Positions 51,895 through 61,101 of a DNA stretch of 64,000 nt are shown one piece after another (the stretch's first letter is position 1; each line of letters starts with the position of its first letter). Source of the stretch: Clostridium sp. C2-6-12 (GTDB lineage: Bacteria > Bacillota > Clostridia > Clostridiales > Clostridiaceae); contig NZ_JAABNP010000002.1 of NCBI RefSeq assembly GCF_009928485.1, forward strand, positions 62,001 to 126,000, given 5' to 3'. A program made the translations under genes and the position numbers. Under the pieces are notes generated by a model, which made no database searches, had not been told where the DNA came from, and saw nothing but the letters and a program-made list of their open reading frames with translations.

Positions 51895-53715
51895 TTAATT
51901 TCCGTATGCAATCCAATTATAATAATGATTACTGGATTGATACCCAAATGTTATTACATTCCCGACTATCTTAATCCCTGGATAATTTGGATATGTTGCT
52001 GGATTTACAGCCGTGACTGTTGCCGATGATGAACTTGAATCTAATGTAGGAACTGAATTCCACTCAACAGCTTTGGTTAATCCAACTATTGATGGTGCAT
52101 TTATTGCTATATATGCATAGTTAGTATTATTATATCTAGCAACTACAAACGCTGGAGTAAACGGTAATGTAACAGATGTATACCACGAACCAGATGAATT
52201 ATAATCGCTATATAAAACTCCACTAGAATAGGCTTTTCCTCCTAAACTTTGTATTGTAACATTTCCAGCAATTCCAAATATACTTTTTCCACTTACAATA
52301 TTACTTGGGATTAAATTTGAATCTCCGAAAATAGTTTGAACACCAGATAAATATTGTCCTGCTGAAATTATCTGATTTGAAGTACTTGGTGTATAATTTG
52401 TTGTTGATTTACTTACAATATTTCCTGTTATTTTAGAACCATTAACATAGGCAGTTGAGCCGCTTAACATTTGCTCAGATGTTGCAGTTCCATCTGATGT
52501 TTCTACAACACTTGATTTTCCGCTCACTCCAAATATAGTTTTACTTGCCTTAATATTTGCACTTATTAAATTTGAATCTGTGGCAACTGTTCCTAATCCA
52601 TTATGATATCCTTGAGGTATTGTCTTCGTAGTTGCTGCAGGTGTAATTGTCATTGCTCCATTATTTTGCATAGTTCCAACCAATCCAGTATCCACATCAT
52701 TGCTAAAAATATCTCCTGCTAGTACATGGGCAGCAATAGTATTCCCCTCAGCACTAGCCTTGATAAAAAAACAATCATTTGCTGTACTATACCAGACTGT
52801 GACAGCTTTTCCTGCTGTTAATGTTGGTGAATTAGTTGTATTTGGTTTATATAAATTTTTTCCGTTTATAGTAGTCGCAGCACCACTGTTATTATAAGCA
52901 ACTATAAAAGTTTTTGAATTTCCATCAATTAAATCAAAATCAGTTAATATTATTGCATTTGCTGTACCTTGATCTGTTTGAAATATGGGAATTGAATTAA
53001 CCTTATTTGTTAAGTTTCCAACGGCGTCACCTTCAAATATACCTTTAATTCCATCAAACCAAATATCAAATTCAGATTGATCTGCTGCAGTTGTTGCATC
53101 AAACCAAGCTTCATATTCTGCTTGTTTTTGAACTGTCCAATTTGTAATGTCTGCATTATATTGTGTTTTCTTTTCAGCAATCCATGTTTGGTATTGATTA
53201 AATAATGTTGCTGTATCTACCTGTTCAACAGTTCCATGTACTATGCCGCATTTTGTAGCATCTAATCTTAAATCTGTTATATTAGCCTGAGTTATACTTA
53301 ATACTCCTTTACCAATATAAATATCTGCAAGTCCTAATTCATATGCATTAGCATCTCTCTGCAGTACTGGTGCTGTAGGATTGGTTGCAAATGAGCCTTT
53401 CTTTACTTTTAAATTAATAGTTCTGTTCAATGTATCAAACTGCAAAACAATCTTATCTATTCTATTTAATACCCCATCAGCTGTATCTATGGTTAAAACT
53501 AGATTACTATCATTAAAATAATAATAGCCATTAATCCATGCCTTTCCAGAGTTTATTGTTACAGTCATATTTGAATTTGAAATAGCCTGCAGGCTTGTAC
53601 TAGGGTTTGGAAATATACCATTACCTATAAAACTTGCAAAGTATTCCGCAAAGAAATCAGCTTTATATTTTCTATCTCCATTTACACTATTAAAAAATCC
53701 ACTTTTTTCTGCCAT
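51895..53715 (-). CDS. Phage tail fibre/baseplate receptor-binding protein
   Basis: 606 residues, TGAGGGGATAGA before the ATG. N-terminal baseplate-attachment part (SGFFNSVNGDRKYKADFFAE, GKAWINGYYYF) as in phage upper-baseplate proteins. Then a coiled-coil with repeated Trp/Tyr (KKTQYNADITNWTVQKQAEY). Then repeated tail modules (SNLISANIKASKTIFGVSGK, DSNLIPSNIVSGKSIFGIAG) and a Ser/Gly/Tyr-rich C-terminal head (SGVLYSDYNSSGSWYTSVTL). The C-terminal head is the likely host receptor-binding part. Confidence 0.85.
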   Translation of the reverse strand: MAEKSGFFNSVNGDRKYKADFFAEYFASFIGNGIFPNPSTSLQAISNSNMTVTINSGKAWINGYYYFNDSNLVLTIDTADGVLNRIDKIVLQFDTLNRTINLKVKKGSFATNPTAPVLQRDANAYELGLADIYIGKGVLSITQANITDLRLDATKCGIVHGTVEQVDTATLFNQYQTWIAEKKTQYNADITNWTVQKQAEYEAWFDATTAADQSEFDIWFDGIKGIFEGDAVGNLTNKVNSIPIFQTDQGTANAIILTDFDLIDGNSKTFIVAYNNSGAATTINGKNLYKPNTTNSPTLTAGKAVTVWYSTANDCFFIKASAEGNTIAAHVLAGDIFSNDVDTGLVGTMQNNGAMTITPAATTKTIPQGYHNGLGTVATDSNLISANIKASKTIFGVSGKSSVVETSDGTATSEQMLSGSTAYVNGSKITGNIVSKSTTNYTPSTSNQIISAGQYLSGVQTIFGDSNLIPSNIVSGKSIFGIAGNVTIQSLGGKAYSSGVLYSDYNSSGSWYTSVTLPFTPAFVVARYNNTNYAYIAINAPSIVGLTKAVEWNSVPTLDSSSSSATVTAVNPATYPNYPGIKIVGNVITFGYQSSNHYYNWIAYGN

Positions 53716-53716
53716 T

Positions 53717-54814
53717 CTATCCCCTCAATTTCTGCTTTATTTTATCTATTAATGTAGGCACATTATTACCAAAAGTAACATTTATACTTTGACCCTTTTC
53801 CTCATATACTTCCTCTATTTCTGTGATTCTTGTATTTATGACTAAATTACACTTTTTTGATATACAAGTTACAATATCACCTAAGTCAAAATCCTTTTTA
53901 TATTCCATATTGGAATTTTTATTTATGGTACTATCAAAAGTTAGGATTTCCTTAGCTTCTGCAAGTACCTCATTTCCTTTTTCTATAAGTAAATTCATAT
54001 ATTCTGCATCACTTATCGGATTATTCTCTTCATCCGCATTAGATAAATTCTTTTGGTCTGCAAATATTTCAAATCTATCTAATCCTTCAGCATTACCCAC
54101 TACAGCTAATTTTCTATTTGTGCCTTCACCAATACCACCTACCAAAGCAATATTTCTATAATTATTAAGGCTATCAGTAAACGCCTGCTCTAGAACATTC
54201 TCAAACTCTTTACTAAAAATTGCTCTAGGATTAACATTCTGATTTATACTTCTATTAATACCTTGGTATACTTCAAATATTAATTTTCTATTTCCTATAT
54301 CAAAATTTATTCTATGTCCTAAATCACTTATATTACTTAGGTTTTCAATTTCATCACCTAAGTTTTTATAGGAAACTTGATAATTAACTGCTTCAGAATA
54401 ATTTTTCAAACTTCCGAAAATTATATTTTTTATCTTTCTATTTATATCTGTTGGGTTAATACAATTATGTTCTACAAGTTGCCTCATAGCTTTTTCTGCT
54501 GTATCATTTATTATTTCAGTTCCCCAAATAATACGTCTGTTTAAATATCCAGTAAGGGATTTACCTTTAACAATAATTATTTCCTTGCCTTCGCTATCTT
54601 GCTTTAAATTTATGTATTCAATGTAAGCAGCTTCAACATCACCTTTAATATAAATAATATTTTCTCTTTTTAATAAAATAAGTGCTTCAAGTGTTAAACT
54701 GCATTGCAGCTCAAACTCTCCACTCCTGTAATATCTTCTAACATATCTTAAAGAAATAAATTTATCTATTATCCCTTTGAAATTTAATTCTCTATCAAAT
54801 ATATATATTTCTAT
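53717..54814 (-). CDS. Siphovirus Gp37-like (ReqiPepy6) tail protein with apparent AUA start
   Basis: 365 residues if started at ATA 54814. A 256-residue frame begins only at an internal ATG (54487), but the preceding 109 codons are open. They encode the expected N-terminus IEIYIFDRELNFKGIIDKF and YRSGEFELQCSL of Gp37-like baseplate proteins, which normally begin MxIYIFDxxL. The position of the start ATG is occupied by ATA, with GGGGGTG 5 nt upstream; ATC at 54817 is the other option. C-terminal part includes DLGDIVTCISKKCNLVINTR. Likely translated from a non-standard codon, or start-mutated. Confidence 0.8.
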   Translation of the reverse strand: MEIYIFDRELNFKGIIDKFISLRYVRRYYRSGEFELQCSLTLEALILLKRENIIYIKGDVEAAYIEYINLKQDSEGKEIIIVKGKSLTGYLNRRIIWGTEIINDTAEKAMRQLVEHNCINPTDINRKIKNIIFGSLKNYSEAVNYQVSYKNLGDEIENLSNISDLGHRINFDIGNRKLIFEVYQGINRSINQNVNPRAIFSKEFENVLEQAFTDSLNNYRNIALVGGIGEGTNRKLAVVGNAEGLDRFEIFADQKNLSNADEENNPISDAEYMNLLIEKGNEVLAEAKEILTFDSTINKNSNMEYKKDFDLGDIVTCISKKCNLVINTRITEIEEVYEEKGQSINVTFGNNVPTLIDKIKQKLRG

Positions 54815-54816
54815 GA

Positions 54817-55683
54817 TTACACCCCCAAGTATTGAGGTGTATAGTATATAGTTACCTCTAAATTATCTATATTTTCATCTGCATTATATCTAAACAAATT
54901 ATCACCTGTATTTAGTTGGAGAAATGTACTTTGAAAATCTATATAATTAAATGCATTGGTAGTAATTCCATTTAAACTTGATTCCACTTTTTTATCACCA
55001 AATCCAGTGGTCAGAGTCATTATTTCTCCAGCCTCCATGACTTTAATTATCTTCATAAATTCTTGTGTATCAACATTTACTATTGATGGATTTATAACTG
55101 TTGCTAATGCTTTAAATTCAACTTTAATTCCACATTCAACATCCCCATCATTAAATACATTAACTATAAGGGAAGGTTCTCTATGTCCAATTTCTATTCC
55201 TGTATCTTCATGTATTTCTAAGTCAAAACTAAAATCACCTTTCCATAAGGCAACCTCAGCTTTTGATTCTTCAATATCCATCCAAAAAGGATTACTTGCA
55301 GTAAATGTTAATAAGCATTTATTTGCGTTGCTATTTACTGATGAAAAGTAAGGCAAAGCATCAACTAAACATTTTGTTTTAATTTCTTTTATACTATCTA
55401 TATAAACTAAATATCCTTCACCAAGTTTAGGATTAAAAACCTTATTAAATTTATCTCTATAATTTATTAATTCTTCTTCACTATCAGCAATAATAGCAAC
55501 TTCCATTGACTTGCTGCTGGTATCAATTGTGTTTCCTAAATAAGTTGAACCATCTTGATTCATACCTTTATTATTATAAATAGACACTTTTCCTTTTTCG
55601 GTAAAACTTAAAAGTAAAAATGGAGCAAAATTATTAAGTTCTAATTCTGCTCCTAGTTTATTTATATATTTTAACTTTTTCAA
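54817..55683 (-). CDS. Distal tail protein (Dit/phage tail family)
   Basis: 288 residues, TTG start with GGAGGATAGCAA upstream. LELNNFAPFLLLSFTEKGK, GSTYLGNTIDTSSKSMEVAI and the central EEELINYRDKFNKVFNPKLG are typical of siphovirus Dit proteins, which link the tail tube to the baseplate. Directly after the tape measure gene (11-bp gap). Its stop overlaps the region of the Gp37-like start. Confidence 0.85.
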   Translation of the reverse strand: MKKLKYINKLGAELELNNFAPFLLLSFTEKGKVSIYNNKGMNQDGSTYLGNTIDTSSKSMEVAIIADSEEELINYRDKFNKVFNPKLGEGYLVYIDSIKEIKTKCLVDALPYFSSVNSNANKCLLTFTASNPFWMDIEESKAEVALWKGDFSFDLEIHEDTGIEIGHREPSLIVNVFNDGDVECGIKVEFKALATVINPSIVNVDTQEFMKIIKVMEAGEIMTLTTGFGDKKVESSLNGITTNAFNYIDFQSTFLQLNTGDNLFRYNADENIDNLEVTIYYTPQYLGV

Positions 55684-55694
55684 TTGCTATCCTC

Positions 55695-58430
55695 CTAAAA
55701 TCCAAGTGCTAGTTCTTGTAATACTCTTTTATTTTGTTTTGCTGTTTCTGCTGGACTTAATGCTACTGGACTATAGATATTTACAGTTTGATTTATACCA
55801 GTACCTGCAACTTTACTGCCACTTAATGAAGCTACTGCACTTGATGTGTCTACATTAGGAATTGCTGCATTTGCCATCGCCTCTGCCTGTCTTGATATTT
55901 GACCAATGGTTGATTTAATTCCTAATCCAAAGCCTTCTCCAGTATATACCCCAAGCTTCATCATAACTCTACTTGGTGAATGTATATCTAGGGTTTCTTT
56001 AACTCCATCAATAAAATCATCGCATAAATCACCAATCCAACCAGTCATGCCTTCCCATGCATCGCTTATCCCTTGCTTAATCCCCTCAACGATATTAGTC
56101 CCTATTTCAAGCATTTTGCTAGGTAAATTTGCAAATGTATTAATCACCCCATCAAAGACTTGCTGTGCACCTTTTACAGCTTCAGTAAGCATATTACTTC
56201 CCCAAGTTGTTATGTTACTTACAACTTGAACTAACCAACTCCAAATCGCTTCTGGTAATGAAGTAAAATATGAAACTATATTATTAATCCAAGCAGGCAC
56301 GTTTGTAGCAATCCAACTAATTATATTACCACTCCATTTAACAAAGTTAGTTAATACATTTATTAACCAAGTCCAAATGATCTCAGGCAATTCTGAAAAA
56401 AACACTCCTATATTCTCAATCCAAACTGGTACATTAGTTGATAAATAGTTCCAAGCATCAATTCCCCATTGAATTATAGTTCCTAGAGCAAACCCTAATG
56501 CATAAGCAATTTTATTGGGCAGCTTTAAAAACCATTCACCAATTTTATTAATCCATTCTGGAATACTTTGAGTAAAAAATAATACTGTTGAATTCCAGAT
56601 TTCTATTGAATTAGATTTTATATCTTCCCATATTTGAGAAAAGAATTCTTTCATGCTAGACAAAACTGAGATAGCTATAGCTGATATTTGTTGCAAGGCT
56701 TGAGGTATCCATTCTTTAAGAAAAGACCAAATTTCAATAGCCTTTGCACTTATTTCATCCCAATTTTTATAAAGTAAAGCTCCTATGACAATCAAGGCTG
56801 CAATAGCTGTAACAATAACTCCAACTGTTCCTGCAATCACTCCAAGTCCAACCCCCAATACTTCCGCTATCGTTGAAAGTGCTGAAAATATAGGTGCTAG
56901 AGCTGCACATAATCCAACCAATATTCCTATAGCTGTAGAAATAGCTGCTATTATTGCTGCAAGCGTTGAATTATTTGATATCCATGATGCAATTACTGAT
57001 ATTATTCCAGCAATTTGTAATAGTAATGGTGTCAATGCTAAGGTCAAATCAGCCATAGCTTGTTTCATAGCAATGACTGGGTCAGCTTTTAATTGAGCTG
57101 TAGTATTATTCAATTCTTCTTGGCTTGCCTCTAAATCAATAGTTACATTCTTTGCATTAAGTAATGTGTCAATTATAGCTTGACCTTGGTCTTCATATTT
57201 AGTCCCGAAAATTGCTACACCCAAGGCATTCTTTTTTGTTTGATCATCAACTTGATTTAAGGCAGCAGCAATTTCATTCATTGCTTTTGAGTCACCTTCT
57301 CCTCCAGCAGCAACCGCTTTACCCCATTCTCGCATTTGGTTTGCTGAAATATTAGTTCCATTAAGTAGTGCTGTCATTGAATTAGATATTCCTTGACCAA
57401 ATTCTGCAACCTTAATTCTACCTTCCTTAAGTCCATCCATTAAATTATCAATATTCCATGTTCCAGTATCTACACCTGCAGCAAATAAGGCTTGTATTTC
57501 TTCAACATTGTAACCAGCCATTTTAAGCTGAGTTCCATATTCACTTATAATATCTAACTGCTCTGGTGGAAAACCAGCTTTTAATAATGAATTTGTAAGA
57601 GCCAAAGCCTCCTCATTTGTTATTCCTAATGACTTTGAAACTTCATTTACTTCTTGAATTAATTCTGTAAAATCCACTCCAGAATATGCTGCTGCGATTG
57701 TTGCAGCACCTTTTACTACAGCGGCATTAGTTTCATCACTTGCATCTTTGTTTAATGCCCATTGCCTACGAACTCCTTCAAGTGCTGCTTCCCCATCTAA
57801 CCCATAAGCTTGAATTGTAATAATAACATCCTTGATTGAATCAATAGATTCTTCTGAAACATCCATTGATACGTTAATTTTTGTATTGAGACTCCCTACA
57901 TCGAGTGCCTTTTCAATAACTTCATGAATTCCACCTGCTGCAACAGCTCCAGCTAAAATACCTGTTAATTCTCCACCTAGACCTTTAATAGATTCTTCAG
58001 CATTTTCAGCTTCTTCTGGTATTTTAGATAAATCTATTTTAACTTCTTTTAAAGATGCTGCATCATCAACCTTAGAAAGAGATTGTTTTAATTTATTTAA
58101 TGAACCTTCTGTATATTCAATTTCTCGCCTAAAAGCTCTAAATTGGGTTTCACCTATAGCTCCCTTTTCAAACTGTTCATTGACTTGCTGCTCTGCCGAT
58201 TTTAATCTGTTTAGTTTTTCACTTGTAACCTCAATTTGTGAAGCCAGTAATTTTTGCCTTTGAGCCATAGCCTCGATATTACTAGGGTCAAATTTTAGAA
58301 GCCTATCAACATCTCTTAATTCTTTTTGGATATCTATACTCTGCTTTGTAACGTCAGATAATGCTTTCTGAAGTCCAGTTGTTTCACCATCAAGTTCAAT
58401 TGTAATTCCTTTAATTCTGCTATCCGCCAA
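55695..58430 (-). CDS. Phage tail tape measure protein
   Basis: 911 residues, TTG start with GGGAGGTGAGAAA upstream. N-terminal coiled coil (KALSDVTKQSIDIQKELRDV). Central TMP signature region with DFTELIQEVNEVSKSL and EEIQALFAAGVDTG. Hydrophobic helices ~475-560 (AAIIAAISTAIGILVGLC). Trp-rich repeats (IWNSTVLFFTQSIPEWINKI, VWIENIGVFFSELPEIIWTW). It sets tail length and may form the DNA-ejection channel. No lytic domain seen. Confidence 0.92.
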   Translation of the reverse strand: MADSRIKGITIELDGETTGLQKALSDVTKQSIDIQKELRDVDRLLKFDPSNIEAMAQRQKLLASQIEVTSEKLNRLKSAEQQVNEQFEKGAIGETQFRAFRREIEYTEGSLNKLKQSLSKVDDAASLKEVKIDLSKIPEEAENAEESIKGLGGELTGILAGAVAAGGIHEVIEKALDVGSLNTKINVSMDVSEESIDSIKDVIITIQAYGLDGEAALEGVRRQWALNKDASDETNAAVVKGAATIAAAYSGVDFTELIQEVNEVSKSLGITNEEALALTNSLLKAGFPPEQLDIISEYGTQLKMAGYNVEEIQALFAAGVDTGTWNIDNLMDGLKEGRIKVAEFGQGISNSMTALLNGTNISANQMREWGKAVAAGGEGDSKAMNEIAAALNQVDDQTKKNALGVAIFGTKYEDQGQAIIDTLLNAKNVTIDLEASQEELNNTTAQLKADPVIAMKQAMADLTLALTPLLLQIAGIISVIASWISNNSTLAAIIAAISTAIGILVGLCAALAPIFSALSTIAEVLGVGLGVIAGTVGVIVTAIAALIVIGALLYKNWDEISAKAIEIWSFLKEWIPQALQQISAIAISVLSSMKEFFSQIWEDIKSNSIEIWNSTVLFFTQSIPEWINKIGEWFLKLPNKIAYALGFALGTIIQWGIDAWNYLSTNVPVWIENIGVFFSELPEIIWTWLINVLTNFVKWSGNIISWIATNVPAWINNIVSYFTSLPEAIWSWLVQVVSNITTWGSNMLTEAVKGAQQVFDGVINTFANLPSKMLEIGTNIVEGIKQGISDAWEGMTGWIGDLCDDFIDGVKETLDIHSPSRVMMKLGVYTGEGFGLGIKSTIGQISRQAEAMANAAIPNVDTSSAVASLSGSKVAGTGINQTVNIYSPVALSPAETAKQNKRVLQELALGF

Positions 58431-58471
58431 TTTCTCACCTCCCTTAGCTTAAACTAAATATATTTAGATAA

Positions 58472-58513
58472 CAAAAAAAAATCACAAATTCATTTACTGA
58501 ATAATATGATTTC
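58472..58513. terminator. Terminator of the 58561 moron-like gene
   Basis: AAATCA...ATTCA with TGAAT...TGATTT around a short loop; leftward it runs into nine T. It lies between this gene and the tape measure gene. Confidence 0.65.
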
Positions 58514-58560
58514 TTAAATTAATTAATATATATTTATATTTCGCTCTAAGTATCTATATC

Positions 58561-58965
58561 TTACAACCATTTTCCTGTATCTAAATTTATGAATTTCGAT
58601 AATTTTATTTCTGACTTAAATTCATCACCATACTCGCCTGCTGAAGTTTGAGTATTTAATTTGAATGATATATTGTACAAACGGCCACTTTTAGTTTTCT
58701 GAATAAGATTATTTTCGATAAAGTACGATATAATTTTATTATGTGTCTCAATATCATCACAGTTAAGATAAAAACATGCAACACCTGTTTCTTCATCACT
58801 ATGTTTTGATTGGTTAACAATATTCTTTTTCACTGCATCTTCACATATTTTAGCTACAAATTTCTTATCCTTAAAAAAATACATCCACTTTCCAACTTTA
58901 TTAGAATCAAATTGATTATTATCACCAACATAATAAACCCATCCACCGCGTTGTATTATTTCCAT
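58561..58965 (-). CDS. Moron-like protein of unknown function
   Basis: 134 residues from ATG 58965 (AAAGGAGATAGAG upstream). GGWVYYVGDNNQFDSNKVGK, WMYFFKDKKFVAKI and CFYLNCDDIETHNKIISYFI show alternating strands and helices; NNLIQKTKSGRLYNISFK and KSEIKLSKFIN follow. No family recognised and no signal peptide. Inserted between the tail-chaperone region and the tape measure, where siphoviruses normally have no gene. It has its own promoter-like sequence and terminator, so it may act in the lysogen. Confidence 0.6.
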   Translation of the reverse strand: MEIIQRGGWVYYVGDNNQFDSNKVGKWMYFFKDKKFVAKICEDAVKKNIVNQSKHSDEETGVACFYLNCDDIETHNKIISYFIENNLIQKTKSGRLYNISFKLNTQTSAGEYGDEFKSEIKLSKFINLDTGKWL

Positions 58966-59050
58966 ATCTCTATCTCCTTTCATCAACCAAAATTTGCATT
59001 GTTATATTTTTTATTAAGCTCCAATTTATATTACTCATCTTTAAATTAGA

Positions 59051-59079
59051 ATTATATAAAAATGCGATATTTTCTTAAA
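59051..59079 (-). promoter_or_regulatory. Promoter-like sequence for the 58561 moron-like gene
   Basis: Leftward TTTAAG (59074-59079), 17-bp spacer, TATAAT (59051-59056). The -10 is consensus, the -35 weak. Confidence 0.55.
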
Positions 59080-59533
59080 TGTATTTAATTATTTTCCTAT
59101 ACAACTTGTTTAGCCTCGGCTGGCTAAAACAACCTAAGTTATCTACACCATAATTATCATGACAATCCCTTTTTTCAACTTCAAAGAGTCTATGAAAATC
59201 ATCCTCCACTCCAACATAGACTGATTCATTATAATTCAAAAAATCCGCATCATATTTAAACTGATCGCCAGTAATATCTATAATAATATTATTATCCGTC
59301 AACAACCACGCATGAGTCTGACTATTTTCAAAAGAACCGTCTCTATACGTGCCGCAAACATAATTTGTTTCGATACCATTTTCCAACAAATATTGAGCTA
59401 ACAAATCACTAGTATCACCACAGCATCCACGCGGGAATTCATTAAATGATAAATCCTTGTCAAAATCCCTTGCCTTCCTAGCCGCATCTATAGCATCTCG
59501 AAACTGCTTTGCCAATCGCATAATATCCTTCAT
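59075..59533 (-). CDS. Transglutaminase/papain-like cysteine-peptidase-fold moron-like protein
   Basis: 152 residues from ATG 59533 (GGAGG, 5 nt upstream). Catalytic Cys in FPRGCCGDTSDLLAQYLLEN, His in SQTHAWLLTDNNIIIDITGD with the following Asp; this Cys-His-Asp layout matches transglutaminase-like and NlpC/P60-type folds. A C-terminal DFHRLFEVEKRDCHDNYGVD follows. No signal peptide, so cytosolic. It sits between the tail chaperone and the 58561 gene, has an extended -10 promoter upstream, and is likely expressed from the prophage. Target unknown. Confidence 0.68.
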   Translation of the reverse strand: MKDIMRLAKQFRDAIDAARKARDFDKDLSFNEFPRGCCGDTSDLLAQYLLENGIETNYVCGTYRDGSFENSQTHAWLLTDNNIIIDITGDQFKYDADFLNYNESVYVGVEDDFHRLFEVEKRDCHDNYGVDNLGCFSQPRLNKLYRKIIKYI

Positions 59534-59614
59534 AATATCCTCCAACAAATTCTTATTTATACATTGTTTATAAATTAGTGTTGATTATCTAATATTTTTT
59601 CTATTTATTGGTTT

Positions 59615-59641
59615 ATTATATCATATCTTGAAATAATGCAA
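59615..59641 (-). promoter_or_regulatory. Extended -10 promoter-like sequence for the 59075 gene
   Basis: Leftward TTGCAT (59636-59641), 15-bp spacer, TGATATAAT (59615-59623) with the TGn extended -10 element. It precedes the 59075-59533 gene by about 80 bp. Confidence 0.6.
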
Positions 59642-59645
59642 CATC

Positions 59646-59834
59646 TTAAAAATTATCAAAATCTACTTGACTAGCTCTTCTTACCTTTTGATTCGTTGGC
59701 TTGTTAATTTCTATATATTCCTCTATATAATCAAGGCACATTCCAATAGTCATATCCTCAAAATCTTCCCTATATAAATCACATTTTCTACATAATAAAA
59801 TGAATGCTTCAGTAGTTATTACCTCGTCATTCAT
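59646..59834 (-). CDS. Tail assembly chaperone, frameshifted T part (gpGT type)
   Basis: 62 codons from ATG 59834, but the frame is open further upstream to the A9 run. Content AFILLCRKCDLYREDFEDMT and IGMCLDYIEEYIEINKP. It is in the -1 frame relative to the gene at 59849-60190. It most likely exists as the C-terminal extension of that gene's product (joined SKKK-IENVDEMNDEV) rather than as a free protein. Confidence 0.75.
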   Translation of the reverse strand: MNDEVITTEAFILLCRKCDLYREDFEDMTIGMCLDYIEEYIEINKPTNQKVRRASQVDFDNF

Positions 59835-59848
59835 TTCATCAACATTTT

Positions 59849-60190
59849 CTATTTTTTTTTACTTTTAATACTTGCAGCAATAAGGTCTTGTACTTGTGGA
59901 ATTATTTCAAACAAAGGAAACTCATCAAAACTATCTAGCCATGTAAGTGGCTCTGGAATATTTTTATCAGCAGTTTTAGCCAAAGTCCAAATTATATTAT
60001 AGAAAATCTCAAAGTCGGCATTTTCTAATACTTCATAATTATTTTCATCTGCTTTAAACTTACTTAGTTTATTTAACTTAATTATTTCTGCAAAATAATC
60101 TCGTCCAAATTGAGCCTTAAATCTTAACGGTGTTGCCGCTGTAGATTTAAATCTAACTTCCTTATTATCTATAACTATAGTTGTTTCCAT
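59849..60190 (-). CDS. Tail assembly chaperone (gpG type) with programmed -1 frameshift
   Basis: 113 residues, TTAAGGAG before the ATG. IVIDNKEVRFKSTAATPLRF, AEIIKLNKLSKFK and a helical C-terminus match siphovirus tail-chaperone proteins. It ends SIKSKKK in an A9 run (59852-59860) followed by TAG. A -1 slip there yields the longer G-T fusion with 59646-59834. The short and long forms bind the tape measure during tail assembly. Confidence 0.85.
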   Translation of the reverse strand: METTIVIDNKEVRFKSTAATPLRFKAQFGRDYFAEIIKLNKLSKFKADENNYEVLENADFEIFYNIIWTLAKTADKNIPEPLTWLDSFDEFPLFEIIPQVQDLIAASIKSKKK

Positions 60191-60203
60191 CTATATTTAC
60201 TCC

Positions 60204-60770
60204 TTAAGCTATTATTTTTTCATAAACATTTGTAAACCATGCATCATAAATAGCTGATGGTGTTCCAACAGTAGTTTTTGTTTTTACAGCTAAGTCTGTT
60301 GCTCTTGGCGATGCTATGAAAGTTAATTCATTTTCATTTGGTTCAGTTTTATTTGATTTTGTATTTGAACCAACTTTTGACCTTGATGCAGTACAATTAT
60401 ATAAAACAACTCTTGTTGCTTTTACATCTCCTTCAAATTGAAATATAAGTGCAAAGGGCTTACCCACTTTGTTTGCTTTTTCAGTTATAACTAAATCAAT
60501 TGAGTCTTTTTCTTCACCTAGTGCATCAATAGCAAATTGCTCTGGAATATTTGCAATAGTTAATGTTCCATCATACCCTTGATTATTGCTTGCTGAATAA
60601 TAGAGTATATTATCAGCATAGAATTCTGTCATTTCTCCTCTAGGATCAAGAACTAAATTAATCGCCCCTGGAATTGGTATTGGTGTTCCATATGTAATCA
60701 CTCCATTTTCAACTGTAAAAGGAGCATAATGTACATTGGTCAAACCATAATTAACTTTATTTTCTGACAT
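60204..60770 (-). CDS. Major tail (tube) protein
   Basis: 188 residues, ACGAGGTTGATTTAGA before the ATG. NYGLTNVHYAPFTVENGVIT, AINLVLDPRGEMTEFYADN and ATRVVLYNCTASRSKVGSNT are the phi13/TP901-type tube protein pattern. It polymerises into the tail tube. Position directly after the tail-completion gene fits. Confidence 0.87.
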   Translation of the reverse strand: MSENKVNYGLTNVHYAPFTVENGVITYGTPIPIPGAINLVLDPRGEMTEFYADNILYYSASNNQGYDGTLTIANIPEQFAIDALGEEKDSIDLVITEKANKVGKPFALIFQFEGDVKATRVVLYNCTASRSKVGSNTKSNKTEPNENELTFIASPRATDLAVKTKTTVGTPSAIYDAWFTNVYEKIIA

Positions 60771-60771
60771 T

Positions 60772-61101
60772 CTAAATCAACCTCGTTTCATAAATTTTCT
60801 GATATAGTCCTTCGGATTCAATGAAAGCCTCACTAGTTTCATAAGTAATTTCATTTGCATCCAATATTTGTTCAAGCCTTACCTCAGCTTGCAAATCCTT
60901 TTTTGTTGTATATAATTCTATTTGAATATTATTTACTTTTTGATATACTTTGTTATCTGCATACATATTTGATGAATAAGTAAATATATAAGCAATGTAA
61001 GGTGGAACAGGCATTGGGTTATTTTCTGTTACAGTAAAGTGAGAATAAACAACTGGATATCCAGTTGCTTTTAATACTTGTACTAATTCAGATAGGTTCA
61101 T
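60772..61101 (-). CDS. Tail completion/terminator-like protein
   Basis: 109 residues. PPYIAYIFTYSSNMYADNKV and YQKVNNIQIELYTTKKDLQA, then EVRLEQILDANEI, resemble siphovirus tail-terminator (DUF3168/DUF806-like) proteins. Start ATG overlaps the preceding stop (ATGA). Assigned mainly by order and size. Confidence 0.72.
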   Translation of the reverse strand: MNLSELVQVLKATGYPVVYSHFTVTENNPMPVPPYIAYIFTYSSNMYADNKVYQKVNNIQIELYTTKKDLQAEVRLEQILDANEITYETSEAFIESEGLYQKIYETRLI

